From the NCBI GenBank assembly GCA_963920665.1, contig OY987266.1, positions 17,117,001 to 17,181,000 of the forward strand: DNA of 64,000 nt, in the 5' to 3' direction. Shown here piece after piece: positions 24,879-36,787 of the stretch. The number at the start of each line of letters is the position of its first letter. Positions within the stretch are counted from its first letter, which is position 1. A model generated the notes under the pieces. That model saw only the letters and a program-made list of their open reading frames with translations, was not told the origin of the DNA and did no database searches. This stretch comes from Straminergon stramineum. Taxonomy: Eukaryota; Streptophyta; Bryopsida; Hypnales; Calliergonaceae. Both the position numbers and the translations under genes were made by a program.

Positions 24879-25108
24879 CTAGCCCTTAAATGTCGACACA
24901 GACGTTTTGTGTCCAATGGATGACAAAGAATCTCTCTATGTTGGACAGAACTACAACTATTCATCCTCGGAATTTTGTGAGAAAAGCGTAGGTCTTTTAT
25001 AGTAGTATGACTTCCAATGAATATTTTTGGATTTTATAAAGTAGATGATGTCACAGGGTTCCAAAAGGGAGTATTTCCACGGTCACCAATCCGTCCTTTA
25101 AGGGCTAG
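24879..25108. mobile_element. ~230-bp TTAA-family MITE with CTAG borders
   Basis: The termini are CTAGCCCTTAAATG and CCTTTAAGGGCTAG. The interior is the family also seen at 18572: GGATGACAAAGAATCT, CTTCCAATGAATATTTTTGG, AGATGATGTCACA, CACGGTCACCA. Both borders read CTAG rather than TTAA, either through parallel mutation or use of a variant target. Confidence 0.7.
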
Positions 25109-26339
25109 ACATGTATTAAAAAAGATGTGAAATTAAAATTGTTGCAAAACAATATGAAAGTAAGAATCTACGAAAATCTCAAAAGGGGAGTGAATTTCAC
25201 TAAAATTGGATTATGAAGAGGTAAGTTTTGGGTCAAAAAGTAGGAAGGAGACAAGAATGGGATGTTCTACCTTATTGGTTAAGACATTATGCATGATAAA
25301 GGAGCCAACCCCTTTCTGACCACTTAAGCAAATACACATACTGCAAGGGAGGTTTCAACAGTGGGGAAATTTTTCCCATGAGCAAAAATAGAGTTCATAA
25401 GGTTTCCATAATTTTTCAGATTTTTTTTCCTCACAAAATAATTACTACGAATTTTTAAACTGAAGATTCTGTTCTACCCATATTGGTCATACAGACCTTC
25501 CTCTTTTCGACCAAAGGCTGGTTGCAAAATCCAAGAAGGGCTGGGTCCAAATTTGAGAGTCTTGTAGCCAATTGTAATGCACCACGAACTACCCGGGAAC
25601 CGTGCCAGCATTAATTGTTGCTAATCACTTGCTAATTGAAATTACTCCATCCTACGTTGCCAGATTGGGTCTGTGATTAGTAAGGGGTCGGCTCCCTTAG
25701 AAAGGACTTGCCTACAAATTTTCATTTGAAATGCTTTAATCTTGTATGGTGTATGTTGTTTTTGGATATTAATAATTTACATGTTATTACTCAAAAAAAC
25801 AGTGCACTTCATTGTAGACAAAAGAAAAAATAGTTTGTTTACAGTCCTCTTCAACCCCAAATTGTTACCCTCTAAAAAGTAATGGCAGAACCACCAAACA
25901 ACTTTACAATTCTATAAACATGTAGAAAGGTTGGAACAAATTTGAAACTATACAACAACATTGCAAAGGAACCTCAACTTCCATACACTCAATCTACACA
26001 ACCACAAAAGTAGATGAAAGCAAATGGCATAGAATAGAAAGAGAAGCAATTCTCAAGTGATAGGAATGTTAGCAAGACACTACAAATTTGAAACTAAGCA
26101 TAGTTACTATCAAATGGCAAGATTTTATTTGTTTCTATGGATTTGAATTGAAAAACAGAAATGGATTTAAAAAAGTTACAATGCATTATTTGGACAATGT
26201 AAAAATAAGTTATGAATTTTCTAAACACTAGTGATATGTGTGACCATAATTTGACACAAGTTTCCAATGTGTAAACCCTGTACATACTCAATATTAATGT
26301 CTTCATTGTACCCAAGAATGTAGATGTGACAATTTTTTG
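25109..26339. other. Gene-free AT-rich DNA
   Basis: No exon, RNA gene or clearly bounded element is visible. Confidence 0.45.
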
Positions 26340-27267
26340 TTAACCCCTAAATACCCAAATTGTGTTTTTTGGCAACATAGTGATTTTGGGGGCTCACTAT
26401 GAATGGATTTTTTTTTCTTTGAAATTTTTCCACAACATGTGCCCAAGGAGTAGCTTTAAGGCACATCAATTTTCATAACTTTTTACTACATGGTTAAAAA
26501 ATGATTGCATGATATATCATTTTCATTGCTTGGCAAGTAGCTTAGGTAGCTCGAAAAATTCTTAAAAAATCACTTTTTTCATAAATAAAAATTTGAAATT
26601 GGTTCTCTAGATTTATATATACGTGGAAAGCTTTGAATCCTTCCATTTTGATTAATGAGGTGAAAGTTATGAGGAGTTTTAGTTTGCAGGTAGTTATGGA
26701 ATCTCTACTCTAAAATAAACTTTGAAGTCCTTTATTTTAACTCAATTTTCAATATTTTTGAAAAAAAAATTTGAATGGGTGTAGATGTTTATTACAACAA
26801 TACCAACATTGGGATAGGCATTTTTCAATTCTATAACAAAATTCTTAACAATTTAGTATTTAGAATCATTCTCTACTTCTTTCTACTTACTATTTTTTCC
26901 TATATGTTGTACAATTTGAAATTATCTAAATGTTTTCAAGCATGTAGCCAACTTGACTAGAAGAATGAATCAAAATAAGCACCACCATTTGGGACATTTT
27001 TTCATACAAATGTGACCTTGTGAAGTGCAACTGTCCATTTTTTTGCAGGGCCAACACAAGGATTTTTGTCAATTCAAATGCTAATATTTTGCAATCTACA
27101 TGGTGGGAATTTCTGAGTTTTTACATCTTCTCAAACCAGCATACTACAAGATCCTATGGTTACATGTGTCCAAAAATGTATTTTCTCTAAAATTTGGTAC
27201 TTGTACTAGAAATGGTAGCTTTGGAGCATTTTTAGTGAAAACATAGTCAAATACATTTAGGGGATAA
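26340..27267. mobile_element. TTAA-type element, ~928 bp, right border mutated
   Basis: The left end is TTAACCCCTAAATACCCAAA at 26340. The right end is CATTTAGGGGATAA, where TTAA has become ATAA. The terminal ten bases match after reverse-complementing. The interior is AT-rich and has no transposase. Confidence 0.6.
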
Positions 27268-27831
27268 TGATGATTTGGGATGTACTAACTTTACAAGTAG
27301 AAAAGGTTGTGCTAGTGTGAATACAATGAAACTTTGCATTGGGATTTCTACTAAAGATGATTTTGGACCCTAATGCAATAGAACCCTTTTCTAAAATTAT
27401 AACTTTCAAACTTTTCTATGCAAAAATTGTGCATTTTTATTTTTATTTGAAACACCAAATTTAGCCTAATAGAAACATCTCTTGAAGAATAAAAAATTGA
27501 TGTTATAAAGTTGGGTTGTAGTTGATTGTAGGAGATCACATTGTAAAGATTCTTTGGTAAAACCAAGACCCTTGGATTGGATTTAATGTTTAAAGGTTAA
27601 TTGACTTCAAATTCTAGACTAAGTTGTCCTTTCACTAAGTTTGAATGTCAGTTGAGAGAGCATGTAAAGTAAGATAATAGAAATATTGGATCGAGTGTTT
27701 AATTTTAAAAAATTTATTGTAGTTAAATATTAAAAAAATATTGGCTTTTTCTTTGTTTTATATATCTTTATTGACATGAAGCTTATTTGGCCACTTTCTT
27801 CATTTTTGAACTTAGTTCCCTTCAACTAATT
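27268..27831. other. Gene-free AT-rich DNA
   Basis: No gene seen. TTTAAAGGTTAA near 27579-27591 could be a worn element end. Confidence 0.4.
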
Positions 27832-28950
27832 AATACCCATGCTACATATCCCATTGAGACTAGGTTATTTTACATGATATTCTTCAAATGTGTTTCTTAC
27901 ACCCCGAAGCCATCTTTTAACCCCTAAAGTCTCAAGGCCTTTGGGGGGTTCTAAAAAGACTTAAAACAATTGACAATTCTAAACAAATTTAAAATATTTT
28001 TCATGTGTAACTAACTAAAAGATCTTGCAATATAATAGTATAATAATGAGTTGAAGAAGTTTCAAAAATTTTGATTGCATTGATTGCAAGCTATTTGCAT
28101 TCAAAGTTATGAAAAGGCATGGGCTTTTTTGACACCAGGACAAACTAGTTTATAAGACTTTGAATCCTTTTAGCTTAATTTTTTTGCATTTTTCATTAAA
28201 ATAATTTCACCTTAAAGAATTGAGTTGAGAGTTTGCAAATTTGTTTTTAAAATCTTGATTTTTTTTATTTTAAATATCTTTAAGTGGAAGTGGATACGAG
28301 ATAAAAGAAAAATTAAATTGTTAATTTTTAATAGTCTAAAGATGGAATTGAATCACACTTGGGTAATCCCATCGGTGAGATTGTTGTAACAATCAAAGTT
28401 AACCATGAAAAACTTCTTTTTTGAAAAATGTGAAAATGGAGTTCAATAACAAATTGGTTACATTAGTTTTTTCATAAAGATGTTTTATTGCCCTCAAAAC
28501 AAGAAGCTCCATAACTTTCTCAACATTTATCCAAATGGAACGAAACAAATCTTTTGATATAGAAAAATATAATCTTTAAAAAAAATTTGAAGATTTTATT
28601 TCAAGTTCTTCTTTCTATTTTTTTTGCTCCTGCTCTCAACTACTTTGAGCTTTTCGTCACATATAACTTATGCTCCCTAGCACTAATTGAAATAAAAATG
28701 AAATTTATGGAAAACTTCTACATCACTTCTACGTCACTCTATCTTGACAAAAAGTTTAAAAAAATCATGCTGAAAATTGAGATCATAAGAACATGCTTAA
28801 ATTGTCAATTGTCCTCCAATAGGACACTTGGGACTTTAGAGGTTATATCAAGGAAAGTGCTAATTGATACCTATGCTACATATCCTATTGAGAGTAGGTT
28901 ATGTGACAATCTTCAAAGGAATTGCTTACACCTTGAAGCCATCTTTTAAA
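27832..28950. repeat. ~90-bp direct repeats flanking a TTAA element
   Basis: Segment 27832-27920 (ATGCTACATATCCCATTGAG to GAAGCCATCTTTTAA) recurs at about 28860-28950 with roughly 85% identity by eye. The first copy is broken at its terminal TTAA by the 27917-28846 element. The second retains CTTTTAAACAAAGG, resembling an unoccupied site. A local tandem duplication with insertion into one copy is the simplest reading. Confidence 0.7.
27917..28846. mobile_element. TTAA-type element, ~930 bp, CCCCTAAAGTCTCAAGG end
   Basis: The left end is TTAACCCCTAAAGTCTCAAG. The right end CTTGGGACTTTAGAGGTTAT has a worn border. Interior blocks (CTTTGAGCTT, GACAAAAA...GAAAATTGAGA, GTCCTCCAATAGGACA) correspond to the element at 51413-52333, so the two are one subfamily. 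Confidence 0.7.
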
Positions 28951-31721
28951 CAAAGGAAAAAGTTGAATTTCCATAAATGCACTAATTCTCTAAGAACTTC
29001 TTTGTATATTGAAATGTTTACTCTTGTATGTTTCCATTTAGTTTTTTTATGGTAGTTCATTTTCTCTCTATTTTTGTCATGCATTGAATAGATAATTATG
29101 GAAATCTTCTATATTTTTGAACAAATTCAAATCTATCTACCATTGATTGCTTTAGATTAGATCTAAATTTTAACAATGAAAATGGTCTTTTCAAAATTTG
29201 ATCGCATCTACTAAATTGAAATTAATAAAGATGAGTTTCTACTCCAATTTGAATATCTCAAAAATTCCTCATATTGAATCTTTGTTTGCAATTTGAACTT
29301 GGGATCTATTACTTTGGTGAATTCACTTAGAAAGACACAATTTTTGTCATGTATTAGAATACTTTTCTCTATAAAATACACCCATTGTGAAATTTGCATA
29401 TTTTTTGAGATAATTTTAAATATGATATGAATTTCCTTCACTTGTTTTGCAAAATTCATGATTTTGAATTCAATAGTGCTAGTATGTGAGCCCAAAAATG
29501 CGAGCTTGTGAGCATTGAGCCTACATTATAAGTACCTATAATATAGATACCACACACTATAGAAGGCGTATGTATCATAAACACCTATAATATGGGTATT
29601 TGTAACAGATATACCCTATAATTATAGATGGTTTCTATGGTATATACACCTATAATGTAGGTGTGTAGTATTATAAGCTCATGAGCTCACACTCCTATGC
29701 TCACATAATAGCAATGCTTGTTTCAAATTCCTCACCAAAAACACTCAATGTTTTCATGAACTAGAGGAGACGTGCGATGTTCTCGAATAATAAAATAAAA
29801 ATTCACACTTATTGCAACAAAATTGTGAAGAATTCTAAAGTTTACAATTATAGGCATAGGCTTAGTCTTTCTAAAGTTAATGATTCATCTAGCTTCTTGA
29901 AAGGCTAACAAATCCCCCAAAAAAATTCAAGAAATTTTCTTTATATTGTAGGTTAAATGGAAGCCGATCAACATCTAACATAATTTTGTTTATATTTTTG
30001 GGTTATTTGTGAAATTAGTTATGAATGTTGAAGTTGGAATTATATTTAGTTTTAAAAATGTCCACACTCCACACCTCAACATGTTTACTATTGGTACATT
30101 GAAGAATGAAATATGTACATCTATATTAGAGAAAACTCTTAGAACTTGAATTTTTTTATAATTCAACCATAGAATTTTGAATTAGGCTTTTGTGAGAATG
30201 TGTGGGAAATTTTAAGACAATTTATCCATATAGATTCTAAAGTATTGGTGTTGAAAATGAAAAGATATTCACTTTGTATTACTATGTTCTTAGACTTTGA
30301 ATTCCCTTAACCGAATTTTTTCGCACTACAAAGTTTTGAAGTTTAAATCTTCATGGTGGATAATTGAATTGAAAATATAGGAAAGAAATTTTTCCTATTA
30401 TTCTTCATTCTTAAGAAAATTATTAAACATAAGTAGGTACAAGATGGAAAGAAAAACGAAATTGATAATAAATCTAAAATGGAATTGAAACATGCCAATC
30501 CTACTGGTGGTAATGTTGTAGCAAGTAATATGTATAATATGGACAATTTTATTTTGAAAAATTATGAAAATTAAATCCTATACATTATTCTTTTTAAGAA
30601 GATGCCATGCTTGCCTACAAAACAAGATTCTTAATAACTTTGACTTCACAAATCCAAATAGGACAAGTAACAACTTCCTAAGTAGACACAAATATACTAT
30701 ATGAGGAAGAAAATTAAAAGAAATTAATTTTAAGTCTTTTTGGTTTTGTGCAGCTACCCAAAGTCCAACATTTTGAACTTAGGATTTCATAACATTTTTC
30801 TTTCATGCACAACATAAAATTGAAAGCTATATTCCTAAAAACCCAATAAATTTTCATTACCTTCCAAAAAAATTTCAAAAAATTACAGTAAAATTTGACT
30901 TCACTAGAACGTACTCAAAGTTCCCCAAAAGAAACATTTTAGAACTTTGAACTTTTAGGAGTTAATCTTAGAATGTTGTGACCTTATCAATAAGATAATT
31001 AGCCAAAAATAAAATTCCAAGATGAATAGATGCATTCCTTGTTTCTCTTCTCTCCTTGAATACTTTCAACCTTTGGTAGTTAACTCCACAATATATTTTC
31101 CAACTAAAGTGGGCACCCCAAAATGTGCTAGTGATCCTAAACTGCCATCTTTACTTTTTGTACATCTCCAAAATCAATTATATACCTATGTGGAAGAAAT
31201 GTTTCTACACCCAAACTTTGTTCCTTCATAACTTTTGCATACGTAATCCAAATGTCGCATTCTTTGGTGCATTGGAACCTCCTTTTCACTTGCCAAAAAG
31301 AAAATATAAAAATTTGAACAGTCTAATAATAGAAATTAGGCACAGTAGCAATTAGTGGTCAGTTTTGGGGGTACCCATCTTAATCAGAATGCCTCCAAAA
31401 AGTGAAATACCAAGTTCATGAACTACACAGAAGCTTGCCACGTGGAAAGCCCAACCCTGCAACAGGAATACACTCAAGAATCCCCTGCCGTGCTGCCTTG
31501 CCTTTATTGCTGTAAAATGAGTTCATCATGTCACGCCATCCAGTACAGGTAGGCCACGTGGATTCCTTCAACCAGAAGTCATGACTCCATGGGAAAAAAA
31601 ATTACTTAAATTTTTTAAAGTCAAATGGTTTTGGAAATTAATGAGCCATTTCGTCGAATCCAAGGAAAATCAAACATAAAGAAAGTCAAAATGTTAGAAA
31701 AGATACATGTATTGTACAGTA
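28951..31721. other. AT-rich desert with decayed TTAA elements
   Basis: No gene is seen. A worn member of the 27917/51413 subfamily ends at about 30965 with CTTTTAGGAGTTAA; its left end is unclear. Around 31022-31360 is a block related to 43150-43260 (GCATACGTAATCCAAATG, TGCATTGGAACCTCCTTTT), another dispersed repeat. Confidence 0.45.
29490..29705. repeat. Block of short palindromic ACCTATAATATAGGT-like motifs
   Basis: TACCTATAATATAG, ACACCTATAATATGGGT and ACACCTATAATGTAGGTG recur within about 200 bases, bracketed by complementary GAGCTTGTGAGC and GCTCATGAGCTCAC. A related block lies at about 52540-52740. The function is unknown. Confidence 0.6.
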
Positions 31722-31723
31722 TA

Positions 31724-32025
31724 AGGTAGTCTGCTCTTAAAGCAACCATTTAAGAGCTGATTGCTTTTTCGGGGAAGCAAAATTCCTTATAACAATTTTC
31801 AGTCAATTTTAGTAGGAAGAAAAATGGAATTGGCATCTAACCCAAGTTGTTTCATATTTTTTGGACCTTTGTGGAATTAGTTACAAATTTTTGAAGTTGA
31901 AATGCAGTAGTCACTAAAAGCGACCATCTCCTGAAATGAACAGTGTTGGTACATGAAAGAAAGCAAAATGTACCCCTGTGCCATAATCGCTTTTAGAGCA
32001 TGGTCGCTTTAAGAGCAGACTACCT
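31724..32025. mobile_element. TA-flanked mariner-like MITE, 302 bp
   Basis: The left end AGGTAGTCTGCTCTTAAAGC and right end GCTTTAAGAGCAGACTACCT are exact complements. Similarity runs to about 26 bases with one mismatch. TA flanks both sides (31722-31723 and 32026-32027). There is no coding capacity. Eroded relatives lie at about 17170-17455 and 32400-32700. A Stowaway or Tc1/mariner-type origin is likely. Confidence 0.85.
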
Positions 32026-33891
32026 TAACATAATCAATCCCATGATGTTCAAATTCATTTCTCTAACTTTATAGCAAGCAAGGACACTATGAAAAGTAAT
32101 GAGCACATATGAAATGAGTCATGATTATCACTTTCCTATGCAATGAAGAAAATTGTTCAACTTTCCAAGATTAATTGAAGGGTTGATGGAAGTTAAAAAA
32201 TACTACTTCATAATTGTCAAATAACTTATTAATTAATTAAAAAATCAACTGTTGAACCAATTAATCCTTCCCATTTAAGATAATTAATCAATAAAAATGT
32301 ACCAAAGGTCACTTCACACTTTGGTATTAGAGTTTATTGGTTGTGCAAAAAACGTAAGAAGCTTAGAACAAAAAGAAGTTAATGTAGATCTGTAAAGTAC
32401 CCATTGAAGAGTTGATAATTAATTTGTGGAGGTCAAACTTCATGACATATTTTGTAGCAAATTTTCCTTGAAAGACAAATGGAATTGGCATTCAACCCAA
32501 GTTGTTTCATATTCAATTTTAAAGCTTAGAGGAATTAGTTATGAATATTTGAAGTTTGACACACAATGGTCACTTACAACATCCGCCTCCTCAAATGTAT
32601 ACTATTTGTAGATGATTGGTGCAAAAAAGATGCAAAATGTACCAATATATTGGAAGACACTCTTAGAGCTGAGCACTTTATGGAACTCCTACCTTACCAT
32701 GGAAAAGTTTGAATAGCTACAATGACAGTCTCTCATAGTGTAATTGTGTGCTTATTTACTTACAAACATAAATGAAATCCCAACACTTGTAAGAATTAAA
32801 ATTTGAGGAACCCTTTACATTGAATTCTATCAAATCAGTAAGAGGAAGGTTATCTTTTGAATATTCAAATAGTACTTTGAATGAATGAGAAGGCATTTGG
32901 ACAAAATATTGCCCTTCAGCACTTTAAGCACTCTGATCATCATCTAAAATATGAACTTTGGAGTACTTACAGGCGAAGATAATCACCACACCTGATTGCA
33001 AACACCTCCCTAAATGCAACTCCTGTACAATGGATAATTGGACACATTGATTTGTGAATGAACATCAACTCAACATCATAAAACTTTGAATATGTCACCT
33101 TGCTTCCAAAAAATTAAAAATATGATACAAATGTTAGCAAGCTGCGTTCTATAGGCTCTCGTGCGAAACAGTTCATTATCAGAGTGTACAAGTATTCTGT
33201 GGACATGTTTCTAGGAAAGTACAGCTAACTTAAAATGAAAGGACACACCTACCTTACAGAATTACAGACCTGACTCGCAAGCTGCGTACTATCTATGAAC
33301 AACATTAACCCAAAAGGCTTTACTCTGCCTCAAAAAACACTTTAATCTGCACGCTGTACAATAATCTGGACTGCAAAAAGCTTCTTATCTGTAAAAATCT
33401 TAGTACCCACATCACCTTACTTCATTGGTTGCACCAAAATCGGGAACGTACGAAGAACGATATGAATGCGAAACCTGAATTTAGTGTCCAACACGGTCCC
33501 TGTTCACAAGATTATGCTAGGAACAGAAGAAGGTATAACAAAGGAGGACATCAAAGCAACCTTTAAAAAAGCCTGGCAAACTGCTTGCAGGATCTACTGT
33601 AGCAAGTTCTGCTTGGTAAGTAGAAACAGGGTCCCTGAATGCAGTACATGTGAATGTGGATCTCTCTCCCCCAGTCTAGAAATTTCTAAAACTGGACATT
33701 CATGTTCTGAACTCAAAGAGATTAAACCTGAAAAAAATTCTACCTTGCAGAGTCAAGGATGCCCAGCAGCCCTCCTTATGGAACCCGCCTTTTCCCTCCA
33801 GCATAGAATCCTGCCCGAGATACAATCCTTTTGTACATAATGCATTGCCAGCAATGCTACCACTTCAACCCATCACCGAGTCTCAGCTCTG
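32026..33891. other. Gene-free DNA and presumed 3' region of the Jagunal-like gene
   Basis: The part 32400-32700 resembles the 31724 element (AAATGGAATTGGCATTCAACCCAAGTTG). From about 33000 the composition rises toward that of transcribed DNA and may be 3' untranslated sequence of the minus-strand gene that ends at 33892. The 124-codon plus-strand frame at 33466-33840 has no recognisable homology. Confidence 0.45.
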
Positions 33892-35620
33892 TCAGACCCG
33901 TTTCTTGGGCAGGCTGATATTCTTCATAAAACTGAACGCGACGAGCACGGATATCAATTGCAACAGGGCACCTGCACATACGACTGATGATCAGAGGGAT
34001 GGAATTGTGCATAAGGCAAAGTCTAATACTTGAAAAACTAAGAAAGACTCAGCTCCCGTGATTGAGAAAAAATTCTCAAAATACATGGCTCCAGTTTACA
34101 AGCAGCAAAGCTTACGCAGAAGAACAGCTTGAGAAGCAACTGTGACAACAAAATTCCAAAAAGAAATATATCCGCATCTTCAATTGAAACAAAGGTCAAA
34201 TAATGCATTCTGGAAGATGCTATTACAGGTATATCATAAAGGCTCGAAAATCTACCTGCCAACTCTACCAACCCCTCAAGAGTACAATAAAGAACTCGAT
34301 GATAGTCACCAGTAACCTGAAGATATTCCCAGTTATCCTTCCACTGCAGTCATGTTAGTAAAAAACCTCAGTACCCGAATTCTGTGATACAAAGCCACAA
34401 AAAGCATCCATATTTGGAGAAACTAGATCACGAGCATTGAGTTCATTCGATAACCAATAAATAGTAGAGTTTCAAAGCAACGCAACTTCAAACCACGTCA
34501 TAAATTCCACAACAGATTTGTGAATGCTCAATGCACTGTACCAAGACCAGTGAAAAGAAAAACAGCGACCACAAATCAAAACCCAAATTACGCAGAATTT
34601 CTTGCCTTTCCAACAAAGTGGCCCGATGCGAAAGGAATTAGAGAAAGTCCAACAGCAATGACTGTCACGAAGATGTAAAACTTCAGCAATTTAGGGCTTC
34701 CTTTCGAACCTGTTACACCCGGAACCCAATACATGGCACCAAGGATCAATGGACGGGTTAGCTTAAGTCAAACAATCTTACCGACATAGTTGAGAAACCC
34801 TAAATCTAAAAGTGTCACTCAACCATTCCGTGCGTCCAATTGTCCAAACATAATGTCTGGAATGTCACATTAGAGAGGTGGGACTGAACCCTATTCGAAC
34901 ACAAACTCTCTCAAGCTCTTTGAAAGACACACTCACCTAACGTTCCTAGAAGCACAGCTGCTCCACCAAAAGCACAAGAAGTCACCAGCTCGTAGTTCGG
35001 AGGGTTTCCATTCAGTGCCCCAAGACAAGCCCATGTCGCTTTCAAGATCTGCAGAAGCGCCTGCCAAATCTCACAAAATTCAATCCCCTTCCGGATTCCA
35101 AAACCCCCACTAAAACCACAAAAACAGAACTTCACAAAACTCTTACACGATCGGCCACCCCTAAAGCAGCTCATTTTCTTTTTCTCTTCTACTAACAACC
35201 TCAGAAGCCAAAGCTCCATACCGACACATGAGCTCACCGATCACCTCAACCCCACCTCCCAAAATTTCACAAACCCCACAAGGGAGAGGAGAAATAGATT
35301 TCAGAGGACCCTAAAAAAAACAACCCAGAGCAGAGCATCCATACCTGCGACGACACAAACCTCCGAAGCGTGACTCGCCCTTCCGCCGCTCTCTTGTACC
35401 CTACACACACAATCCAAATCCAAACACCTCGTCACAAGAAGAATCCCCTTGCCCAAAGACCAGGCAAAATTCCCCCCCCCCCCCCCAAAAGAAAACACAC
35501 TCGGCTACTGTTTGTTTGCCATTGATGAGGTGAAAGGAAAAGGTACGCACGGTCGTCAACAGTCATGCGGTAGGCGTAGTCATATCCATCGGTGCCCACA
35601 GGCCTATTGCCACCCTTCAT
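33892..35620 (-). CDS. Jagunal-like four-pass ER membrane protein, 6 exons
   Basis: The likely role is an ER membrane protein of the Jagunal/JAGN1 type, which in animals supports ER organisation and vesicle traffic. Its plant role is not established. Exons are 35620-35551, 35400-35345, 35060-34937, 34709-34606, 34343-34256 and 33971-33892, one frame, 173 aa (human JAGN1 about 183). The N-terminus MKGGNRPVGTDGYDYAYRMT carries the family's GTDG(S/Y)D signature, followed by VDDRYKRAAEGRVTLRRF. Four hydrophobic segments follow: about 43-58, 70-84, 93-115 and 140-163. The protein ends KNISLPKKRV; the last four residues are a dilysine KKXX ER-retrieval motif. Exon 4 appears to end in AAAG/GCAAGA, a GC-AG intron. 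Assignment rests on the N-terminal signature, length, topology and KKXX tail. I hold it at good but not full confidence. Confidence 0.78.
35472..35486. repeat. Poly-C/poly-G tract in intron 1
   Basis: Fifteen consecutive C residues lie in intron 1 of the Jagunal-like gene; the transcript would carry a G run. It is length-unstable and prone to sequencing error. Confidence 0.9.
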
Positions 35621-35627
35621 CGCTGCA

Positions 35628-35670
35628 ACCCAGCCACCCAGCCACCCAGCCACCCACCCACCCAGCCAGG
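35628..35670 (-). promoter_or_regulatory. G-rich repeat in the 5' leader, potential RNA G-quadruplex
   Basis: On the coding strand, GGGTGG/GGGTGGC units precede the start codon, with the nearest about 8 bases away. They include GGGTGGGTGGGTGGCTGGG, which has the G-run spacing of a quadruplex. An in-frame upstream ATG at 35680 would translate the repeat as a tryptophan/glycine-rich extension of about 20 residues (FVSWLGGWVAGWLGGWVAA). The downstream ATG matches the family start better. Confidence 0.55.
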
Positions 35671-35680
35671 AAACAAACAA

Positions 35681-36104
35681 ACAAGGGATGCAAGCAAGCT
35701 CCCACTCCCCTATTTGATTGAGAAAAACAACCCAACAGCCCTGCCGTTTCTGTTCTGCTTGCCTTCCTAGAAAGCCAACAAGTTCGAATCGTTCCTCCTA
35801 GACATGATCGTGGGGGTGGTTCGTCATGGGAGGGTATCTAACTATCTGTCTGTGCATTTGCAAAGAGGGAAAAAACAAGGAGGCGATGCCTGCCTCGGAA
35901 AGGAGGGAGGCGCAAAGACCCTGGACGGGGATCTTACTGAAAGGGTGAAGGGGGGGTAGGGGGTGAACGAAAAGGAGGAGCGAGCGAGGAGGGCTTCTTC
36001 CTCCGCCTCGGGGAGGGCGGATCCAAAAATTCAATATTCTTCAAGGCCAGGAGGCCACTCAGGTCAGGTACGGTCCAGCCAGGGATTTCTTTTTCTTTCA
36101 TTTA
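35681..36104. other. GC-rich upstream region of the Jagunal-like gene
   Basis: This is purine-rich, GC-rich DNA, presumably promoter and leader. No separate gene is recognised. Confidence 0.45.
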
Positions 36105-36787
36105 TTGAACCCTGGAACGTCGGGCTGGTCCACCGTGGAAATCCTCCTTTTTGGTACTGTGCGAATCATTTGCTTAACCCTTGGAAGGCCTTGGGGGTCT
36201 TCTGTACGACTCGTATTTAGCCTTATAACTCCTCAACTGTGGTGTAATTAGGTAAGAGCACCCAATGCCATTCTTGTACCCTATGGCGTCCCTTTCTAAG
36301 TCAGGAATTCATTCTAGAACATAAATGTAGCTGGACTGTAGACATCTTAACATTTTAGGTCAAAACAAATAAGCTCCCTACTATCTACTTACATTTATAG
36401 CCTGAAATGATTATGCTTTGTAGAGTTTGACGCCAATGGGTACAAGGACTCCATTGGGTGCTCTTATCTTATATAAATTGGGATACATTGTTATATATGT
36501 ACTATCGCAATCATTCATTTACTTTGTATTGAAAATTATTTGGTCAATATTTTTCTGATCAAATACCAAAAAATACATAATATACTATATGGTTGCAAAG
36601 GGGCTTTTAGGCCCTTCAAGGATTAAAAAAAATATCAAGAGCACTCATTGGAGATCAAACTGCTTTACAAGACCTAGCTCCTTTTTCCACACAAAATTCC
36701 ATGGATGAACATCTGTACTTTTGTCATACAAAGAAGGATTCTATATCATCCATTGGACATTTGGTATCCATGGTGTCCTTCTAGGGC
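36105..36787. mobile_element. ~230-bp TTAA-family MITE split by a second TTAA element
   Basis: The left part, 36105-36173 (TTGAACCCTGGAACG, GGCTGGTCCACCGTGGAAAT, GAATCATTTGC), joins the right part from 36623 (AAGAGCACTCATTGGAGATC) only after removal of 36174-36626. An adjacent intact relative at 36787-37016 shows the undivided order GAATCATTTTCTTAATTAAAACCAAGAGCACTC. The split is exactly at TTAA. Confidence 0.88.
36174..36626. mobile_element. Nested TTAA-type MITE, 453 bp
   Basis: The left end is TTAACCCTTGGAAGGCCTTG, the right end GGCCCTTCAAGGATTAA. It is the same family as 14970-15678, with matching left end (GTACGACTCGTATTTAGCCTT) and right end (ATAATATACTATATGG). It lies inside the older element 36105-36787, with TTAA on both sides. 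Confidence 0.88.

Noticed and set aside
28587..28949. 120-codon plus-strand open frame
   Set aside because: It starts inside the 27917-28846 element and crosses its border into the direct repeat, so it is not a gene unit.
27832..28950. Direct repeats read as LTRs of a retrotransposon
   Set aside because: The repeats are only ~90 bases, lack TG...CA ends, and the space between is filled by a TTAA element rather than gag-pol.
33466..33840. 124-codon plus-strand frame opposite the 3' end of the Jagunal-like gene
   Set aside because: There is no homology I recognise and it sits in likely 3' untranslated DNA of a well-supported minus-strand gene.
35788..35812. TTCGAATC string as the T-arm of a tRNA gene
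   Set aside because: No acceptor, D or anticodon arm pairs with it at the right spacing.
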